56,524 nt of DNA from Firmicutes bacterium HGW-Firmicutes-11 (GCA_002840285.1 PHAE01000012.1:1-56524); one strand, 5' to 3'; shown: positions 1 to 8,587, counted from the first letter of the stretch. Numbers and translations: made by a program. The notes: generated by a model not told the origin, from the sequence alone.

Positions 1-365
1 TAACTCTTGAAAAACTTTCGGATTGCTAAGTCGTTCTTTTTCAGCCAGGGCAAGCTACGCTTTAGAACCGCCTTTCGCATCAATCCTTCTGCCAAACCAT
101 CGTCACTGTTCGTAATATACTTTTGAGAAAAACCCGTACTTGACTCAATGTTTGCTAATGAATGATACAGGTATGCCCTCTCATTGATCATTTTCTTACA
201 CAGCGAACCCTCTGGCAACGACATCAATTCCGCTTCATAGTTGCGAATCAAATGCTTACTAAACTCATGTTCATGCCATAGCATTTCCATCAACATTGAT
301 GTGTGCTGAACAACTTCATTATTATCTAAATTGATTGAGGTTCCTTTGTTCTGTAGCTGCTTCAT
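1..365 (-). CDS. Partial hypothetical protein, cut by window edge
   Basis: The first 121 codons of a leftward gene are visible; the C-terminus lies beyond base 1. The ATG at 365 follows a strong AGGAAAGGGG ribosome binding site and a good promoter lies upstream (425-453). The visible part is charged and mostly helical-looking, with an H/E-rich patch near residues 29-36 and no signal peptide or membrane segment. I recognise no family. Real because promoter, binding site and open frame agree; function unknown. Confidence 0.6.
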   Translation of the reverse strand, partial: MKQLQNKGTSINLDNNEVVQHTSMLMEMLWHEHEFSKHLIRNYEAELMSLPEGSLCKKMINERAYLYHSLANIESSTGFSQKYITNSDDGLAEGLMRKAVLKRSLPWLKKNDLAIRKFFKS

Positions 366-424
366 CTTGCCCCTTTCCTCGCAACGCCGCGACACGAATT
401 TCCATTTATTTCTATACATGTTAT

Positions 425-453
425 ATTATATATTTCCGCGCCGCTCTATGCAA
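425..453 (-). promoter_or_regulatory. Sigma-A promoter for the truncated gene
   Basis: On the minus strand, -35 TTGCAT (453-448) and -10 TATAAT (430-425) are separated by 17 bases. It lies 60 bases upstream of the ATG at 365. Confidence 0.6.
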
Positions 454-844
454 TCCTCAAATCGGAAATCCTAATCTTCAAGTTGCTCTCCTTGGCAATA
501 ACCAAATGTGAATTTTTTGAACTATTTTTTGATAAATCAATCTGAAACACTTTGCATTTCATGTCTGTTTTATAAAAAATAGCGTCATAAATAAAGAAAT
601 TGGTTAGAAAACCAATAGTCTTCTAACCAATTAATTGCGAGCTTATGATTTTTGTATAAGCGAACACCTTAAATGATATAATTTCAACGTTACAAATGCT
701 CTTCCGCAAGTCTCTTATACAATACGAAAAATAAACCCGGGAATTGTATAAGATTCGCTCTAATTTGTCGAAACGGCAGCCGCTACTTAATGAAATGTAG
801 CTGTGAATGAACCTGGCCACCTCATGGGTGGCGGCTCCAGCGCT
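454..844. other. Gene-poor intergenic stretch with one strong hairpin
   Basis: No convincing gene is seen in this 391-base stretch. It holds a perfect 12-bp inverted repeat (AATTGGTTAGAA and its complement, about 599-633) around an 11-base loop. On the minus strand the stem is followed by TTTCTTTATTTA, so it could terminate the DUF1801 gene that ends at 845, although about 210 bases downstream. A minus-strand 38-codon frame at 446-562 and a 65-codon GTG frame at 623-820 lack good start signals. Confidence 0.4.
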
Positions 845-1216
845 CTATTTCCGCCAAAATGTGGTTGCTTCTGCTTTATCTTCCACGTTGAACCGGATCA
901 TTTTTTCGAGCAAAACATAATCAACCGGTTGATCCCAGCGGATGCGCAGCAGCATTTTGCTGTGTTCGTACCCGGCCTTCACGATTTCTTCCGAAAAATG
1001 ATCGAGGCAAACTTGCTCAGGGGCGACCGCCAGATGGTGCTTCGCTACGCTGAACGCAATGATAAATGTGCCGTGATCCGTGAACATCGGTTGATTCCAT
1101 GCCATCCTTGGGACGAAGTCCGGGAACTGTTTTGAAACCCACGACAGAATTTCTTCTACTCGAGCTTGGTGTTGCGGGTTTTCGATTCCCGCGAGGTATT
1201 CTGTAAAAACGTCCAT
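845..1216 (-). CDS. DUF1801 / YdhG-type iron-chaperone-like protein
   Basis: A 123-residue protein whose sequence pattern (MDVFTEYLAGI start, MAWNQPMF, TFIIAFSVAKHHLAVAP) matches the small DUF1801 family that includes Bacillus subtilis YdhG, reported to act like frataxin in iron delivery. The length is normal for the family. The ATG at 1216 follows AAGGAGG at close spacing. It has no signal peptide, so it is cytoplasmic. It stands alone between an intergenic stretch and the M23 peptidase gene. Family assignment is good; an iron role here is inferred from the family only. Confidence 0.75.
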   Translation of the reverse strand: MDVFTEYLAGIENPQHQARVEEILSWVSKQFPDFVPRMAWNQPMFTDHGTFIIAFSVAKHHLAVAPEQVCLDHFSEEIVKAGYEHSKMLLRIRWDQPVDYVLLEKMIRFNVEDKAEATTFWRK

Positions 1217-1262
1217 ATCACTTCCTCCTTACGTTGTTCCTTCCAATTCAGTCAAACCCTGT

Positions 1263-2591
1263 TTAGTCATATGTGATCGGCTCGCCGACAAGAAAATAGC
1301 CGGGTTCCAGGCTCGTCGTGTAATAGGATATCATAAAGTGTAAGTGCGGGCCGGTAGAAAAGCCGGTCGATCCAACCGTTCCGATCAGCTGTCCCCGCTC
1401 CACGATATCACCGAGATCCACGGAAAGGCTCTGCATGTGATGATAAACGCTGAACAAGCCTTCTCCATGATCGATCATTATCGTATTTCCTGTTAGGATC
1501 AGCGATCTGGCCAGAACCACTTTTCCGCGATTCGTAGCCTTGATTTCGGTTCCGGTTGGTGCGGCAAGGTCCAGACCCTGATGTCGGTATGTAGTCGGCA
1601 AATCGTTGACATAACGCGTCTCACCGAATTCCGTGGTCAGTTTTCCATCCACAGGCCAAAGGAAGCTATCCGTGTAGTATCTGGTTGGCTCCGATTGATT
1701 TCTGACCGGCGTATAGTATTTGTAGTATTCAGCGTAAGCTGCATCATTTCTTGTTTCTTGTTCTGTTTTCGGGTCAACGATCAGATATTGGATCTGGTAA
1801 TCGTGTGAAACGACCTGGATTTTTTGTGTTGCCTCTGTGCCTTCACTTTTGACTCCATACTTGATTTCATAAACGCCTGGATTCACGTTGTAATTCGTAG
1901 GCAAATACCCCCTGAGCGAACCATCCAGTTGATGCCATCGAAACTTGTTGTAAATGGATTGCTCAAAAACAATGTCATTCGCGTCATCTGCATAGTCGAC
2001 CATGATTTCAAGGAGTTGTCCCTGTCTAAGCGTTTCCGCAGAAAAAGTAAATTTTTCAGGCAGATCCGCCGTCATGGGTATCTCGAGGACATATTCTCCC
2101 CGATAAGGATCGGATTCACCGGTCCATTCTAATGTCAATTGGTATAAAAAAGATCCATTTTGCTTTGGCAACGCAATATTTGGTAAAACCACAGTTTCGT
2201 CCAAAAGCGACTGCCCCGAGTCCGTCTTAATGACCGTCAGGCGGACACTGTCGGGTGGTTTGTCTACCGACACCATAAATTTATCTTCATGGGAAGTTGC
2301 AACGGCGACGGGTTTGGGCTCATATTTATTTTGATCCGTGCTTTCAGGATTGCTTGGCGGCGTGTACCATTCTCCGTTATTCTTTTGAATGCTCCACGAC
2401 TCAACAGCCCGGTCAAAAAAAACAGGAGTTTCGTTCAGCAAAACTTCAGGTTCCGCCGGCAGACGTTCCGAATAGATCTGCTCATAAAAGCGATCCACGA
2501 TAAAGTCAGGCTCCGCTTTATACAAATAGAGCCCAACGGATAGTACCACGACGATCATGATCAATGAAATTTTTATTAAAGATTTCTTCAT
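1263..2591 (-). CDS. Membrane-anchored M23 (LytM) metallopeptidase
   Basis: A 442-residue protein with one N-terminal membrane segment (about residues 7-24), a long extracytoplasmic region of beta-rich character, and a C-terminal LytM/M23 domain. Zinc-site residues are visible: H337 and D341 in HQGLD, and HLH at 416-418. M23 enzymes cleave peptidoglycan cross-links or serve as scaffolds that activate amidases; since the ligands are intact, real peptidase activity is plausible. The ribosome binding site is weak (ATTAGAAAATG). It lies 33 bases after the acetyltransferase gene, possibly in the same transcript. The middle region (residues 30-300) resembles no domain I can name. Confidence 0.8.
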   Translation of the reverse strand: MKKSLIKISLIMIVVVLSVGLYLYKAEPDFIVDRFYEQIYSERLPAEPEVLLNETPVFFDRAVESWSIQKNNGEWYTPPSNPESTDQNKYEPKPVAVATSHEDKFMVSVDKPPDSVRLTVIKTDSGQSLLDETVVLPNIALPKQNGSFLYQLTLEWTGESDPYRGEYVLEIPMTADLPEKFTFSAETLRQGQLLEIMVDYADDANDIVFEQSIYNKFRWHQLDGSLRGYLPTNYNVNPGVYEIKYGVKSEGTEATQKIQVVSHDYQIQYLIVDPKTEQETRNDAAYAEYYKYYTPVRNQSEPTRYYTDSFLWPVDGKLTTEFGETRYVNDLPTTYRHQGLDLAAPTGTEIKATNRGKVVLARSLILTGNTIMIDHGEGLFSVYHHMQSLSVDLGDIVERGQLIGTVGSTGFSTGPHLHFMISYYTTSLEPGYFLVGEPITYD

Positions 2592-2624
2592 TTTCTAATG
2601 ATATACTACTTATAGGGAGAAATG

Positions 2625-3176
2625 CTATGCTTCAGAACGATTATTCAAAACATATTCTAATTGAATGTCTCTGGTATCCTTTTCATAAAGGGTTCTATTG
2701 ACTTCTATCGCTTCCGAACATCCTATTGAACGGTAAAATGCAATCGTCTCTTCCGCTGAACCGGCACATATATATATTTTGTCTGCATCCCACTCTTTTG
2801 CCATGTTCGAACATGACATAAACAGGTTCCTACCGATTCCCTTGTTTCTGTGCTCCAATGATATGAAGAGTTGATCTAATAAAACGTGTTTGAACTTTTC
2901 ACCAAAAAACTCGCGGTTGAGTGTTCCAAAACCAATTAGTTTATCATTACTATCAAATGCTCCGACTGCGAACCCACCATCCGAAATCGTTTTTTTCAAT
3001 CCGATCAGATGATTTTCATAACCATTGGGCCAAGTGGATTCTTGGTAGTCAATGTCGATCAACTGACGGCATCCGTCAATTTCTCTCCATGCTTTACCAA
3101 TAAACTGTGATGGATTTATTTCACTTAACCGGTCGCATTCTGCTAATTCCAGTTTTCTGATTACAATATTCTCCAT
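2625..3176 (-). CDS. GNAT-family N-acetyltransferase
   Basis: A 183-residue protein with the GNAT fold signature: a beta strand leading into LFISLEHRNKGIGRNL (acetyl-CoA loop, about residues 104-119) and a C-terminal FYRSIGC segment typical of the last helix-strand of the fold. It would transfer an acetyl group from acetyl-CoA to an amine; the acceptor cannot be predicted. The ATG at 3176 comes 4 bases after the stop of the upstream acetyltransferase gene, with GGAG inside that gene's end, so the two are co-transcribed and probably translationally coupled. Confidence 0.8.
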   Translation of the reverse strand: MENIVIRKLELAECDRLSEINPSQFIGKAWREIDGCRQLIDIDYQESTWPNGYENHLIGLKKTISDGGFAVGAFDSNDKLIGFGTLNREFFGEKFKHVLLDQLFISLEHRNKGIGRNLFMSCSNMAKEWDADKIYICAGSAEETIAFYRSIGCSEAIEVNRTLYEKDTRDIQLEYVLNNRSEA

Positions 3177-3180
3177 TCAC

Positions 3181-4032
3181 TTACTCCAGTGTATTTGTAT
3201 TTTCCAACGTGAAATAGTCCATTACCGAGGTTTCGACGAACCCACAGGATTTATAAAGGTTGTGAGCGATCCAATTTTTGGTGTCGACCTGCAGTAGTAT
3301 ATCCTGTGCTTCCGCCTCGCGCAGGATATCAATGGCTTTTCTGAGAATCGGTCGTCCGTACCCCTTGCCTCGGTTTTCTGGCGAAACGCTCAATCCATAG
3401 ATGCTCCCCACCCCATCCTTCAAATGAAGGTGAACTCCTCCGACGATCATTCCATCCTTTTCTGGGATCCAGATTTCCATTCCCAACTTTGCTTCTTCTT
3501 CCACATTCGAAGTTCTTCTAAGAGATATGTCTTTCTGGTGCTCGATCGGATCTTCAAGGGCTCCTCCTTGATAATGCATTTCGTATTCCGAATAGCTGTA
3601 GACTGCTCCGACCCGTTCTAAAAATGCACGCCCGGAGCTGGAGTTTCGGTCACACAGCAGAAGGACGGTTTTGAAGTTTCTTCGCTTGCATTCCTCCATC
3701 ACCAACCTGTGCAAATGCGAAAAAATCTTCTTTCGCCTATGATCTGGATGAACCATTCCGGTGAGTTCGGGTGGATCGATCAGGCCATCAAAGCTGCAGA
3801 TACCGATATAACCGATCAGGTGCCCCTCATCGTAACACAAGAACTCGTCGACATCTGACCCCCGGTCTTCAGGGACTTTCAGTTCGACATCAGTCAACTT
3901 AAAATCAATCTCCAACTTTAATGTGATTTGATCTCCGCTACAGCAAAGCAACTCAAGTTCACGAATGCTGTCATGATCCACACGGGTAAGATCCTTTTTC
4001 TGCTCGAAAGTTAGCATTTGCATTTGAGCCAT
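3181..4032 (-). CDS. Tandem GNAT-family acetyltransferase
   Basis: A 283-residue protein made of two GNAT units. The first half has GMVHPDHRRKKIFSHL (about residue 90) and the second GLSVSPENRGKGYGRP (about residue 215), each an acetyl-CoA pyrophosphate loop. Duplicated GNATs of this size occur in Firmicutes; often only one half is catalytic, and the second half here has the better Q/RxxGxG/A-like loop (RGKGYG). The start follows GGAGGATAAA. It is the first gene of a two-acetyltransferase operon with the gene at 2625. Substrate unknown. Confidence 0.8.
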   Translation of the reverse strand: MAQMQMLTFEQKKDLTRVDHDSIRELELLCCSGDQITLKLEIDFKLTDVELKVPEDRGSDVDEFLCYDEGHLIGYIGICSFDGLIDPPELTGMVHPDHRRKKIFSHLHRLVMEECKRRNFKTVLLLCDRNSSSGRAFLERVGAVYSYSEYEMHYQGGALEDPIEHQKDISLRRTSNVEEEAKLGMEIWIPEKDGMIVGGVHLHLKDGVGSIYGLSVSPENRGKGYGRPILRKAIDILREAEAQDILLQVDTKNWIAHNLYKSCGFVETSVMDYFTLENTNTLE

Positions 4033-4134
4033 TTTATCCTCCGATTATCCCAAAGATACATCCAGCGCCATCCTAACAGCCATCTCGCTGAATGTGTTTA
4101 TACCATCGTATGCTGTGTAGCTGCTGTTGTAAAG

Positions 4135-4170
4135 AGAAAAACCCCCAGCAATTCCTGTAGGGGGGTTCCA
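4135..4170 (-). terminator. Rho-independent terminator after the GlsB/CsbD pair
   Basis: On the minus strand a stem of AACCCCCC pairs with GGGGGTT across a loop of about 13 bases and is followed by TTTCTCTTT. It sits about 50 bases downstream of the stop at 4222 and would separate the stress pair from the acetyltransferase genes. Confidence 0.65.
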
Positions 4171-4221
4171 AAAGAGGTATTTATCATCAAGTACGAAAGA
4201 CGCGTCGATTAATTGTGTACG

Positions 4222-4482
4222 CTACCTTCTGCCTTTACCAGTTACCAGATTAAGTAGGAAGAGCAACACTACTGCACCCCCGACCGCAACCAGAAAAGTC
4301 TGGAAGCTGAACGTGAGCGGGTCTGTTCCACCAAGTTGACCAAGAATCCACGATCCGGCTAATGCACCGATAATACCGACGATGACGTTTTTGACTATAC
4401 CCATTTGACCATTGTTTTTTGTTATTATGCTGGCGACCCAACCGGCCAGCCCGCCTAAAATGATCCATGCTATCCAACCCAT
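4222..4482 (-). CDS. GlsB/YeaQ/YmgE-family stress membrane protein
   Basis: An 86-residue, glycine-rich, very hydrophobic protein with three predicted membrane helices (about 1-18, 27-48, 58-80) and the IVGIIGALAGSWI core typical of the transglycosylase-associated/GlsB family. The biochemical role of the family is unresolved; it is linked to general and envelope stress. GAGGAGG precedes the ATG. It is directly downstream of csbD-like gene 4488-4730, another stress-response family, so both probably share the promoter at 4787-4815. Confidence 0.85.
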   Translation of the reverse strand: MGWIAWIILGGLAGWVASIITKNNGQMGIVKNVIVGIIGALAGSWILGQLGGTDPLTFSFQTFLVAVGGAVVLLFLLNLVTGKGRR

Positions 4483-4487
4483 TTGTA

Positions 4488-4730
4488 TTACCTCCTCGAA
4501 TACTTTTTGTTGTTCTTATCGATTGCATTGTTTGCGCTTTCTGCAATGCTTTCTTTAACATCCTCGATCTTGTCAGAAACGTTCATGTTTTTCTTAAGGT
4601 CCGCTTTGGCTGATTGCATTTTACCCTTCAATTCCAACTGTTCGTTGCCAGTGATTTTGCCCGCCGCCTCTTTCATTTCACCGCTGACTTTGTTTTTGGC
4701 GTGATCGAGGTCTCTGTCAAGTTTGCTCAT
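4488..4730 (-). CDS. CsbD-family stress protein
   Basis: An 80-residue, highly charged, helical protein. KVSGEMKEAAGKITGNEQLELKG-like sequence near residues 12-35 is the hallmark of CsbD, a small general-stress protein under sigma-B control in Bacillus; its molecular job is unknown. It is the first gene of a pair with the GlsB-type membrane protein 5 bases downstream. GGAG lies 7 bases before the ATG. No sigma-B-like promoter was identified; the visible promoter is of sigma-A type. Confidence 0.85.
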   Translation of the reverse strand: MSKLDRDLDHAKNKVSGEMKEAAGKITGNEQLELKGKMQSAKADLKKNMNVSDKIEDVKESIAESANNAIDKNNKKYSRR

Positions 4731-4786
4731 AGTATAACTCCATTTCTTTTCACTCTATAAAGAGATAAGTTCGGTAGATACGCTAA

Positions 4787-4815
4787 AGTTTATACTAATT
4801 CGCATTATATGTCAA
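4787..4815 (-). promoter_or_regulatory. Sigma-A promoter for csbD-like/glsB-like pair
   Basis: Minus-strand -35 TTGACA (4815-4810) and -10 TAAACT (4792-4787) with a 17-base spacer, within a very AT-rich stretch, giving a leader of about 50 bases before the ATG at 4730. Confidence 0.6.
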
Positions 4816-5176
4816 TATATTAGTATATTTATATATAATATTAAATTAATATAAATATATATACCTCACAGCCTTCGCCAGTGTTTTATGGAATGGATGC
4901 CATAAACATTACAGAATGAATTACTCTATTCCGTTTTTTCAACTATCACAGCATCTACCGAATTTTTCTTTATGGACTCAATACCGTTCTGGCATGCTGC
5001 TTTTGATTTATATCTTTGTTCGGTACCTACAATCGTCTGGTCTTCTTACTTGTCTAATTGTCCATACATTTTATCTCTATATTTGTTTACTTACTGGTTT
5101 AGCAAAAACTATTTTCCTAAAAGTACCACGTCGTATATTTCGAATTTATACCATGAAAAGCACCAGCCTCCAGGCT
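4816..5176. other. AT-rich intergenic region, no gene seen
   Basis: The first part (4820-4865) is almost pure A/T and may be an UP element or flexible DNA behind the csbD-like promoter. The remainder carries no ribosome binding site with a sensible frame on either strand. A plus-strand open frame runs through here into the ASCH gene (4916-5509), but its translation is low in complexity and half of it is antisense to a real gene. A weak 7-bp hairpin sits near 4885-4906. Confidence 0.4.
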
Positions 5177-5635
5177 TTATTGATGGATAACTTTAAAGGT
5201 CATAAAAACTACCAAATCATTTCCCCGAAACTCAAAATCGTAGGCTTTTGCTTCTTCTTTGAAAAATTTCAAGTGTCCTTCTCTCCAATATGCGAGAGAA
5301 CCATCTCCTTCTCCTTCCACTTTTGCGTTTTCTTCGGTGATTTCATTAAATGGAATCATTTCGACTTTTGTCACCTCAATGATACAAGCTGCCGTTCCGT
5401 CGAAATACGTGATAATATGCAGATCCTTTTCTTTAGGAAGAGATTCCCTTTCTACCTCATAGGATTTCTTCAAACCTGCTGTGGCTCTTTTGATGCCTCG
5501 TTTCGTTAAATCAGCTAAATTGTTTGCGTCTATTTCATTGTTGCAAAAGTACCAGGCCTCGTATGTTTTATCCGTTGTTATAACCGACTCGCCAATGCTC
5601 TTTAGATAGTTTCTCCACATCGTTTCTACAGTCAT
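5177..5635 (-). CDS. ASCH domain-containing protein
   Basis: A 152-residue soluble protein matching the ASCH (PUA-like) superfamily: TKRGIKRATAGL near residues 42-53, a central sheet, and EGDGSLAYWREGHLKFF near residues 108-124, where the conserved W-REGH pattern is typical. ASCH proteins are thought to bind RNA or modified nucleosides; Escherichia coli YqfB is an amidohydrolase acting on acetylcytidine, but this protein is longer and of the other subgroup. GGGAGG lies 12 bases before the ATG, a slightly long spacing. Single gene between intergenic regions. Confidence 0.8.
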   Translation of the reverse strand: MTVETMWRNYLKSIGESVITTDKTYEAWYFCNNEIDANNLADLTKRGIKRATAGLKKSYEVERESLPKEKDLHIITYFDGTAACIIEVTKVEMIPFNEITEENAKVEGEGDGSLAYWREGHLKFFKEEAKAYDFEFRGNDLVVFMTFKVIHQ

Positions 5636-5744
5636 AATCTGATCAAACCTCCCATATGTTGATTTTATTTCTCACACTCACTTTTCATATTGATTGCAAA
5701 TCTGCTTTCTTTTCATCCTATCATGCACGCCCCTCCTTATCAAT

Positions 5745-7322
5745 CTATACACCGCTTCCTCCATAGTTTGACAGCACGCGGGCGGAAGGGTCGGCGACCC
5801 TGCAACCTTCCCAAGACTGGTTTGGCATCCAGAAATCCTTGATCATCTCAGCCTGGTTTGGATAGTGTTTTTCAAAGATTTCCCGGTAAAGAAGACTTTC
5901 CTTCGTAAACGGTGTCGCGTGTCCGAACTTCATTCGCGCCACGTCAAAGCCTGCATCTGTGTACCGCGACTCCGCAGCCTCCTTCAGATAATCGACCATT
6001 GAGTGGCCGACTGCGTCACTAAATGCCGCCTTTTCCCGATATAAAATGGGAAGTGGTAGCCAGTCGCCTTCAAAAGCACGGCGGAGCAGATATTTTCCCT
6101 TCCCGTAGCGGTTGAGCTTCTTTTCCGGGTGGATCGACATGACATATTTGACGAAATTCAAATCACCAAATGGGACTCGTGCTTCCATGGAGTTTACCGA
6201 GATGCAACGATCCGCCCGCAGCACGTCATAAAGGTGAAGTTCCTCCATCCGTTTTTTTGACTCTATCTGAAACTCTGTGGCATCTGGTGCGAAATCAGTA
6301 TATTTGTAGCCGAAAAGTTCGTCAGAGATCTCTCCGGTTAGGAGCACCCGCACATCGGTATTTCCGCTGATCGCTTTGCATATGAGATACATGCCGATGC
6401 TGGCCCGGATCGTCGTGATGTCATAGGTTCCCAGAATGCTGATCACGGTTTCCAGGGCGGTCAGCACATCTTTCTTTGTGATGATGATCTCGGTATGGTC
6501 GCTTTGAATGTAGTCGGCGACCTGCTTTGCATAGCGTAGGTCGATGGCGTCGCTGTCCATACCGATGGCAAACGTCCGAAGCGGCCGATTCAATAGCTTA
6601 GCTGCGATTGCACAGACCAGGCTGCTGTCCAACCCTCCGCTCAGTAAAAAACCAAGAGGGGCATCCGCGTCCAGCCGCTTTTCCACTCCTGAAATCAGCC
6701 GGGTTCGGATCCCTTCACAAATCGTGTCGATGTCGTCTGTGCAGTACTTCTCTACATGAGTAATGTCGCAGTACTGGACGAACTGTCCGTCTGCATAATA
6801 ATGGCCGGGAGGAAATGGTGTGATTTTATCGCAAAGATCCAAAAGGTTTTTGGCCTCGCTGGCAAAAATGATGGTACCATCTGGCAGATATCCGAAGAAC
6901 AACGGCCTGATTCCAATAGGGTCTCTGGCTGCGACCATAGAGTTGCGCCTACTATCATAGATCACCAAGGCAAACTCTGCATCCAGCATTTGGAACATCT
7001 CCAGCCCGTGCTCACGATAAAGCGGCAAGAGCACCTCGCAGTCAGAGTTGCTGAAAAATTGATATTTTTTTGAGAGTTTCTGCTTTTCTGCACGAAAGTT
7101 GTAGATCTCACCGTTGCAGACCACATAATCGTCACCCAGCCGGAATGGTTGCATGCCATTGACTTCAAGATCCATAATAGCAAGTCTGTGAAAACAGAGG
7201 ACTGCAGAGCCTGTCTCCACAATGTGAGACATGTCGGGTCCCCTAGAAATAGTTCGGTCAAAGCACTCCTTCGCCTTCTCGCTATCAATACTTTTTTTGT
7301 AAAACCCCATGATGGAACACAT
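5745..7322 (-). CDS. asnB: Asparagine synthase (glutamine-hydrolysing)
   Basis: A 525-residue two-domain enzyme that makes asparagine from aspartate, ATP and glutamine. The N-terminal class II glutaminase domain has the nucleophile Cys2 (exposed after Met removal), NGE at 70-72 and RDPIGIRP at 133-140. The synthetase domain carries the ATP pyrophosphatase loop SGGLDSS at 228-234 and LTGEISDELFGY about 100 residues later. GGAGG precedes the ATG. Expression is controlled by the Asn-specific T-box leader directly upstream, which fits this function very well. Single-gene transcription unit. Confidence 0.95.
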   Translation of the reverse strand: MCSIMGFYKKSIDSEKAKECFDRTISRGPDMSHIVETGSAVLCFHRLAIMDLEVNGMQPFRLGDDYVVCNGEIYNFRAEKQKLSKKYQFFSNSDCEVLLPLYREHGLEMFQMLDAEFALVIYDSRRNSMVAARDPIGIRPLFFGYLPDGTIIFASEAKNLLDLCDKITPFPPGHYYADGQFVQYCDITHVEKYCTDDIDTICEGIRTRLISGVEKRLDADAPLGFLLSGGLDSSLVCAIAAKLLNRPLRTFAIGMDSDAIDLRYAKQVADYIQSDHTEIIITKKDVLTALETVISILGTYDITTIRASIGMYLICKAISGNTDVRVLLTGEISDELFGYKYTDFAPDATEFQIESKKRMEELHLYDVLRADRCISVNSMEARVPFGDLNFVKYVMSIHPEKKLNRYGKGKYLLRRAFEGDWLPLPILYREKAAFSDAVGHSMVDYLKEAAESRYTDAGFDVARMKFGHATPFTKESLLYREIFEKHYPNQAEMIKDFWMPNQSWEGCRVADPSARVLSNYGGSGV

Positions 7323-7339
7323 AAGAACACCTCCAATTC

Positions 7340-7626
7340 AAATTAAAAAGCAGCCAATCATCCTAGAGAATAGGACGAATAGCTGCGAATCCGCGGTGCC
7401 ACCTATGTTACTGCCATGAGCAGTCACTTTAAGGCTCTAACAAGCCCGAGCGGGTTAACGCACCGCCTTACGTCTCACCTACTTGCTGCAGTGCAGCTTT
7501 CAGATTGATGCTCCGGAGTGTTATTCACGCAAACTCTTGTACGGGGTTTCCACTATCTCCCGATCACTGTAACAGAACTTTTGCGGTACTTGTCTCCATC
7601 AACGCATTTGAATATTTATTTACGTT
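7340..7626 (-). promoter_or_regulatory. T-box leader (Asn-specific) upstream of asnB
   Basis: The minus-strand leader contains the T-box core AGGTGGCACCGCG (7391-7403 region), then a terminator whose arms GCAGCTATTCGTCCTA and TAGGATGATTGGCTGC (7352-7387) precede TTTTT. Stem I begins near GATGGAGACAAGTA (about 7602-7589) and closes at CATC (about 7510). The likely specifier triplet is AAC at 7522-7520 (in GAATAACACTCC), an Asn codon. The antiterminator bulge is UGGC, which pairs with an acceptor end GCCA, that is, a tRNA with discriminator G as in tRNA-Asn. Uncharged tRNA-Asn should therefore stabilise the antiterminator and turn asnB on. Confidence 0.93.
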
Positions 7627-7655
7627 ACTTTAGCACTTCGATTTCCAGATGTCAA
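7627..7655 (-). promoter_or_regulatory. Sigma-A promoter of the asnB T-box transcript
   Basis: Minus-strand -35 TTGACA (7655-7650), 17-base spacer, -10 TAAAGT (7632-7627). Transcription would start near 7620, just before stem I of the T-box. Confidence 0.75.
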
Positions 7656-7697
7656 CAACTAATTTCTGAAACTTGTTACACCAAAGTTTTTCACGTT

Positions 7698-8084
7698 CTA
7701 CTTGGCGTCATCGATTGCTGCTTTTAAATTGTTTTCAACACCAATTGCAATCGTTGACAATTCGTTATCGCCCATCAGGCCAATAAATGCAGTGGGATTG
7801 GTCATCCCTATAATGACGGAATCTTTGTCCTCATAAACCACCATCTTGCAGGGCAAAAAATATCCGACTTCAATGTTCTTGTTTAAGACTTCTTGCGCTT
7901 GTTTTGGATTGCATACCTCTAGTATTTTAAAGTTTCTATCAAAAGCCAGTCCTTTTTCTTGCAGTTTATCTTTGAAATTCAGCTCCCATAATACTCCAAA
8001 ACCGTATTTGCTCAAACTTTCCTTTAAGCTTTCGATCGCTTCTTCAAAGTTCTTTTCTGTTACAACCTTATAGTTTATATCCAT
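7698..8084 (-). CDS. DUF302 domain-containing protein
   Basis: A 128-residue soluble protein of the DUF302 family, which has a TATA-box-binding-protein-like fold and unknown function. Visible family features: KEKLQEKGLAFDRNFKILEVCNPKQA (middle), then YFLPCKMVVYEDKDSV. I use the second Met (8084), which is 9 bases after GGAG; the upstream in-frame ATG at 8093 abuts the binding site. It is 14 bases behind the lipoprotein gene and probably co-transcribed. Role unknown. Confidence 0.75.
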   Translation of the reverse strand: MDINYKVVTEKNFEEAIESLKESLSKYGFGVLWELNFKDKLQEKGLAFDRNFKILEVCNPKQAQEVLNKNIEVGYFLPCKMVVYEDKDSVIIGMTNPTAFIGLMGDNELSTIAIGVENNLKAAIDDAK

Positions 8085-8098
8085 TGATCTCATCTCCT

Positions 8099-8587
8099 TT
8101 ACTTTATGCCATCGACCACTTTTACTATGGAAGCCTCGTTGACTACCTCTGTGGGAGCATAATGTATTTTATAGCCATCAATTTCGATTGTTAATCCTTC
8201 CTGATCATATCCCTCCAATAATTTTATAGCTTCCTCTCTATTGCTAAATGCGAACCATATGTATCTATCATCATAGACTAATTTAGGTAGCCGATCCGAG
8301 TTCGCTTCATCAACTTCAAAAGTAGTTGCATTTCCCAGAAATTCATGCCCTTCATATTGGACGAATTTGCCTTTTAAAATTGCTCTGCCTTCAAACCATG
8401 CAACAACGCTGTAGTTTGGACCGTCGTTACCGACTTCCAGTTCTGTGATTCTGAATCCTCCAACTTCGTCTCCCACCTGCACTTCAGTTGGGTCAAATTT
8501 GTTCTCCGGATCGGTTACACTGACCTCTTGGCAACCCATCATTAAGGTCGCAATGATCACAAGTGCCAGCAGCAATGCTTTTTTCAT
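8099..8587 (-). CDS. Putative lipoprotein of unknown function
   Basis: A 162-residue protein with a lipoprotein signal (positively charged start, hydrophobic core, lipobox LMMGC with Cys19), so it should be exported and lipid-anchored on the outer face of the membrane. The mature part is rich in beta-like segments and acidic residues. I recognise no domain. AGGAGT lies upstream of the ATG. Followed at 11 bp by the DUF302 gene, suggesting an operon. Confidence 0.65.
   Translation of the reverse strand: MKKALLLALVIIATLMMGCQEVSVTDPENKFDPTEVQVGDEVGGFRITELEVGNDGPNYSVVAWFEGRAILKGKFVQYEGHEFLGNATTFEVDEANSDRLPKLVYDDRYIWFAFSNREEAIKLLEGYDQEGLTIEIDGYKIHYAPTEVVNEASIVKVVDGIK

Noticed and set aside
623-820. 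Minus-strand 65-codon open frame
   Set aside because: It starts with GTG overlapping its only binding-site-like sequence and the translation resembles no protein.
4916-5509. Plus-strand 197-codon open frame
   Set aside because: No good ribosome binding site, low-complexity hydrophobic translation, and half of it is antisense to the ASCH gene.
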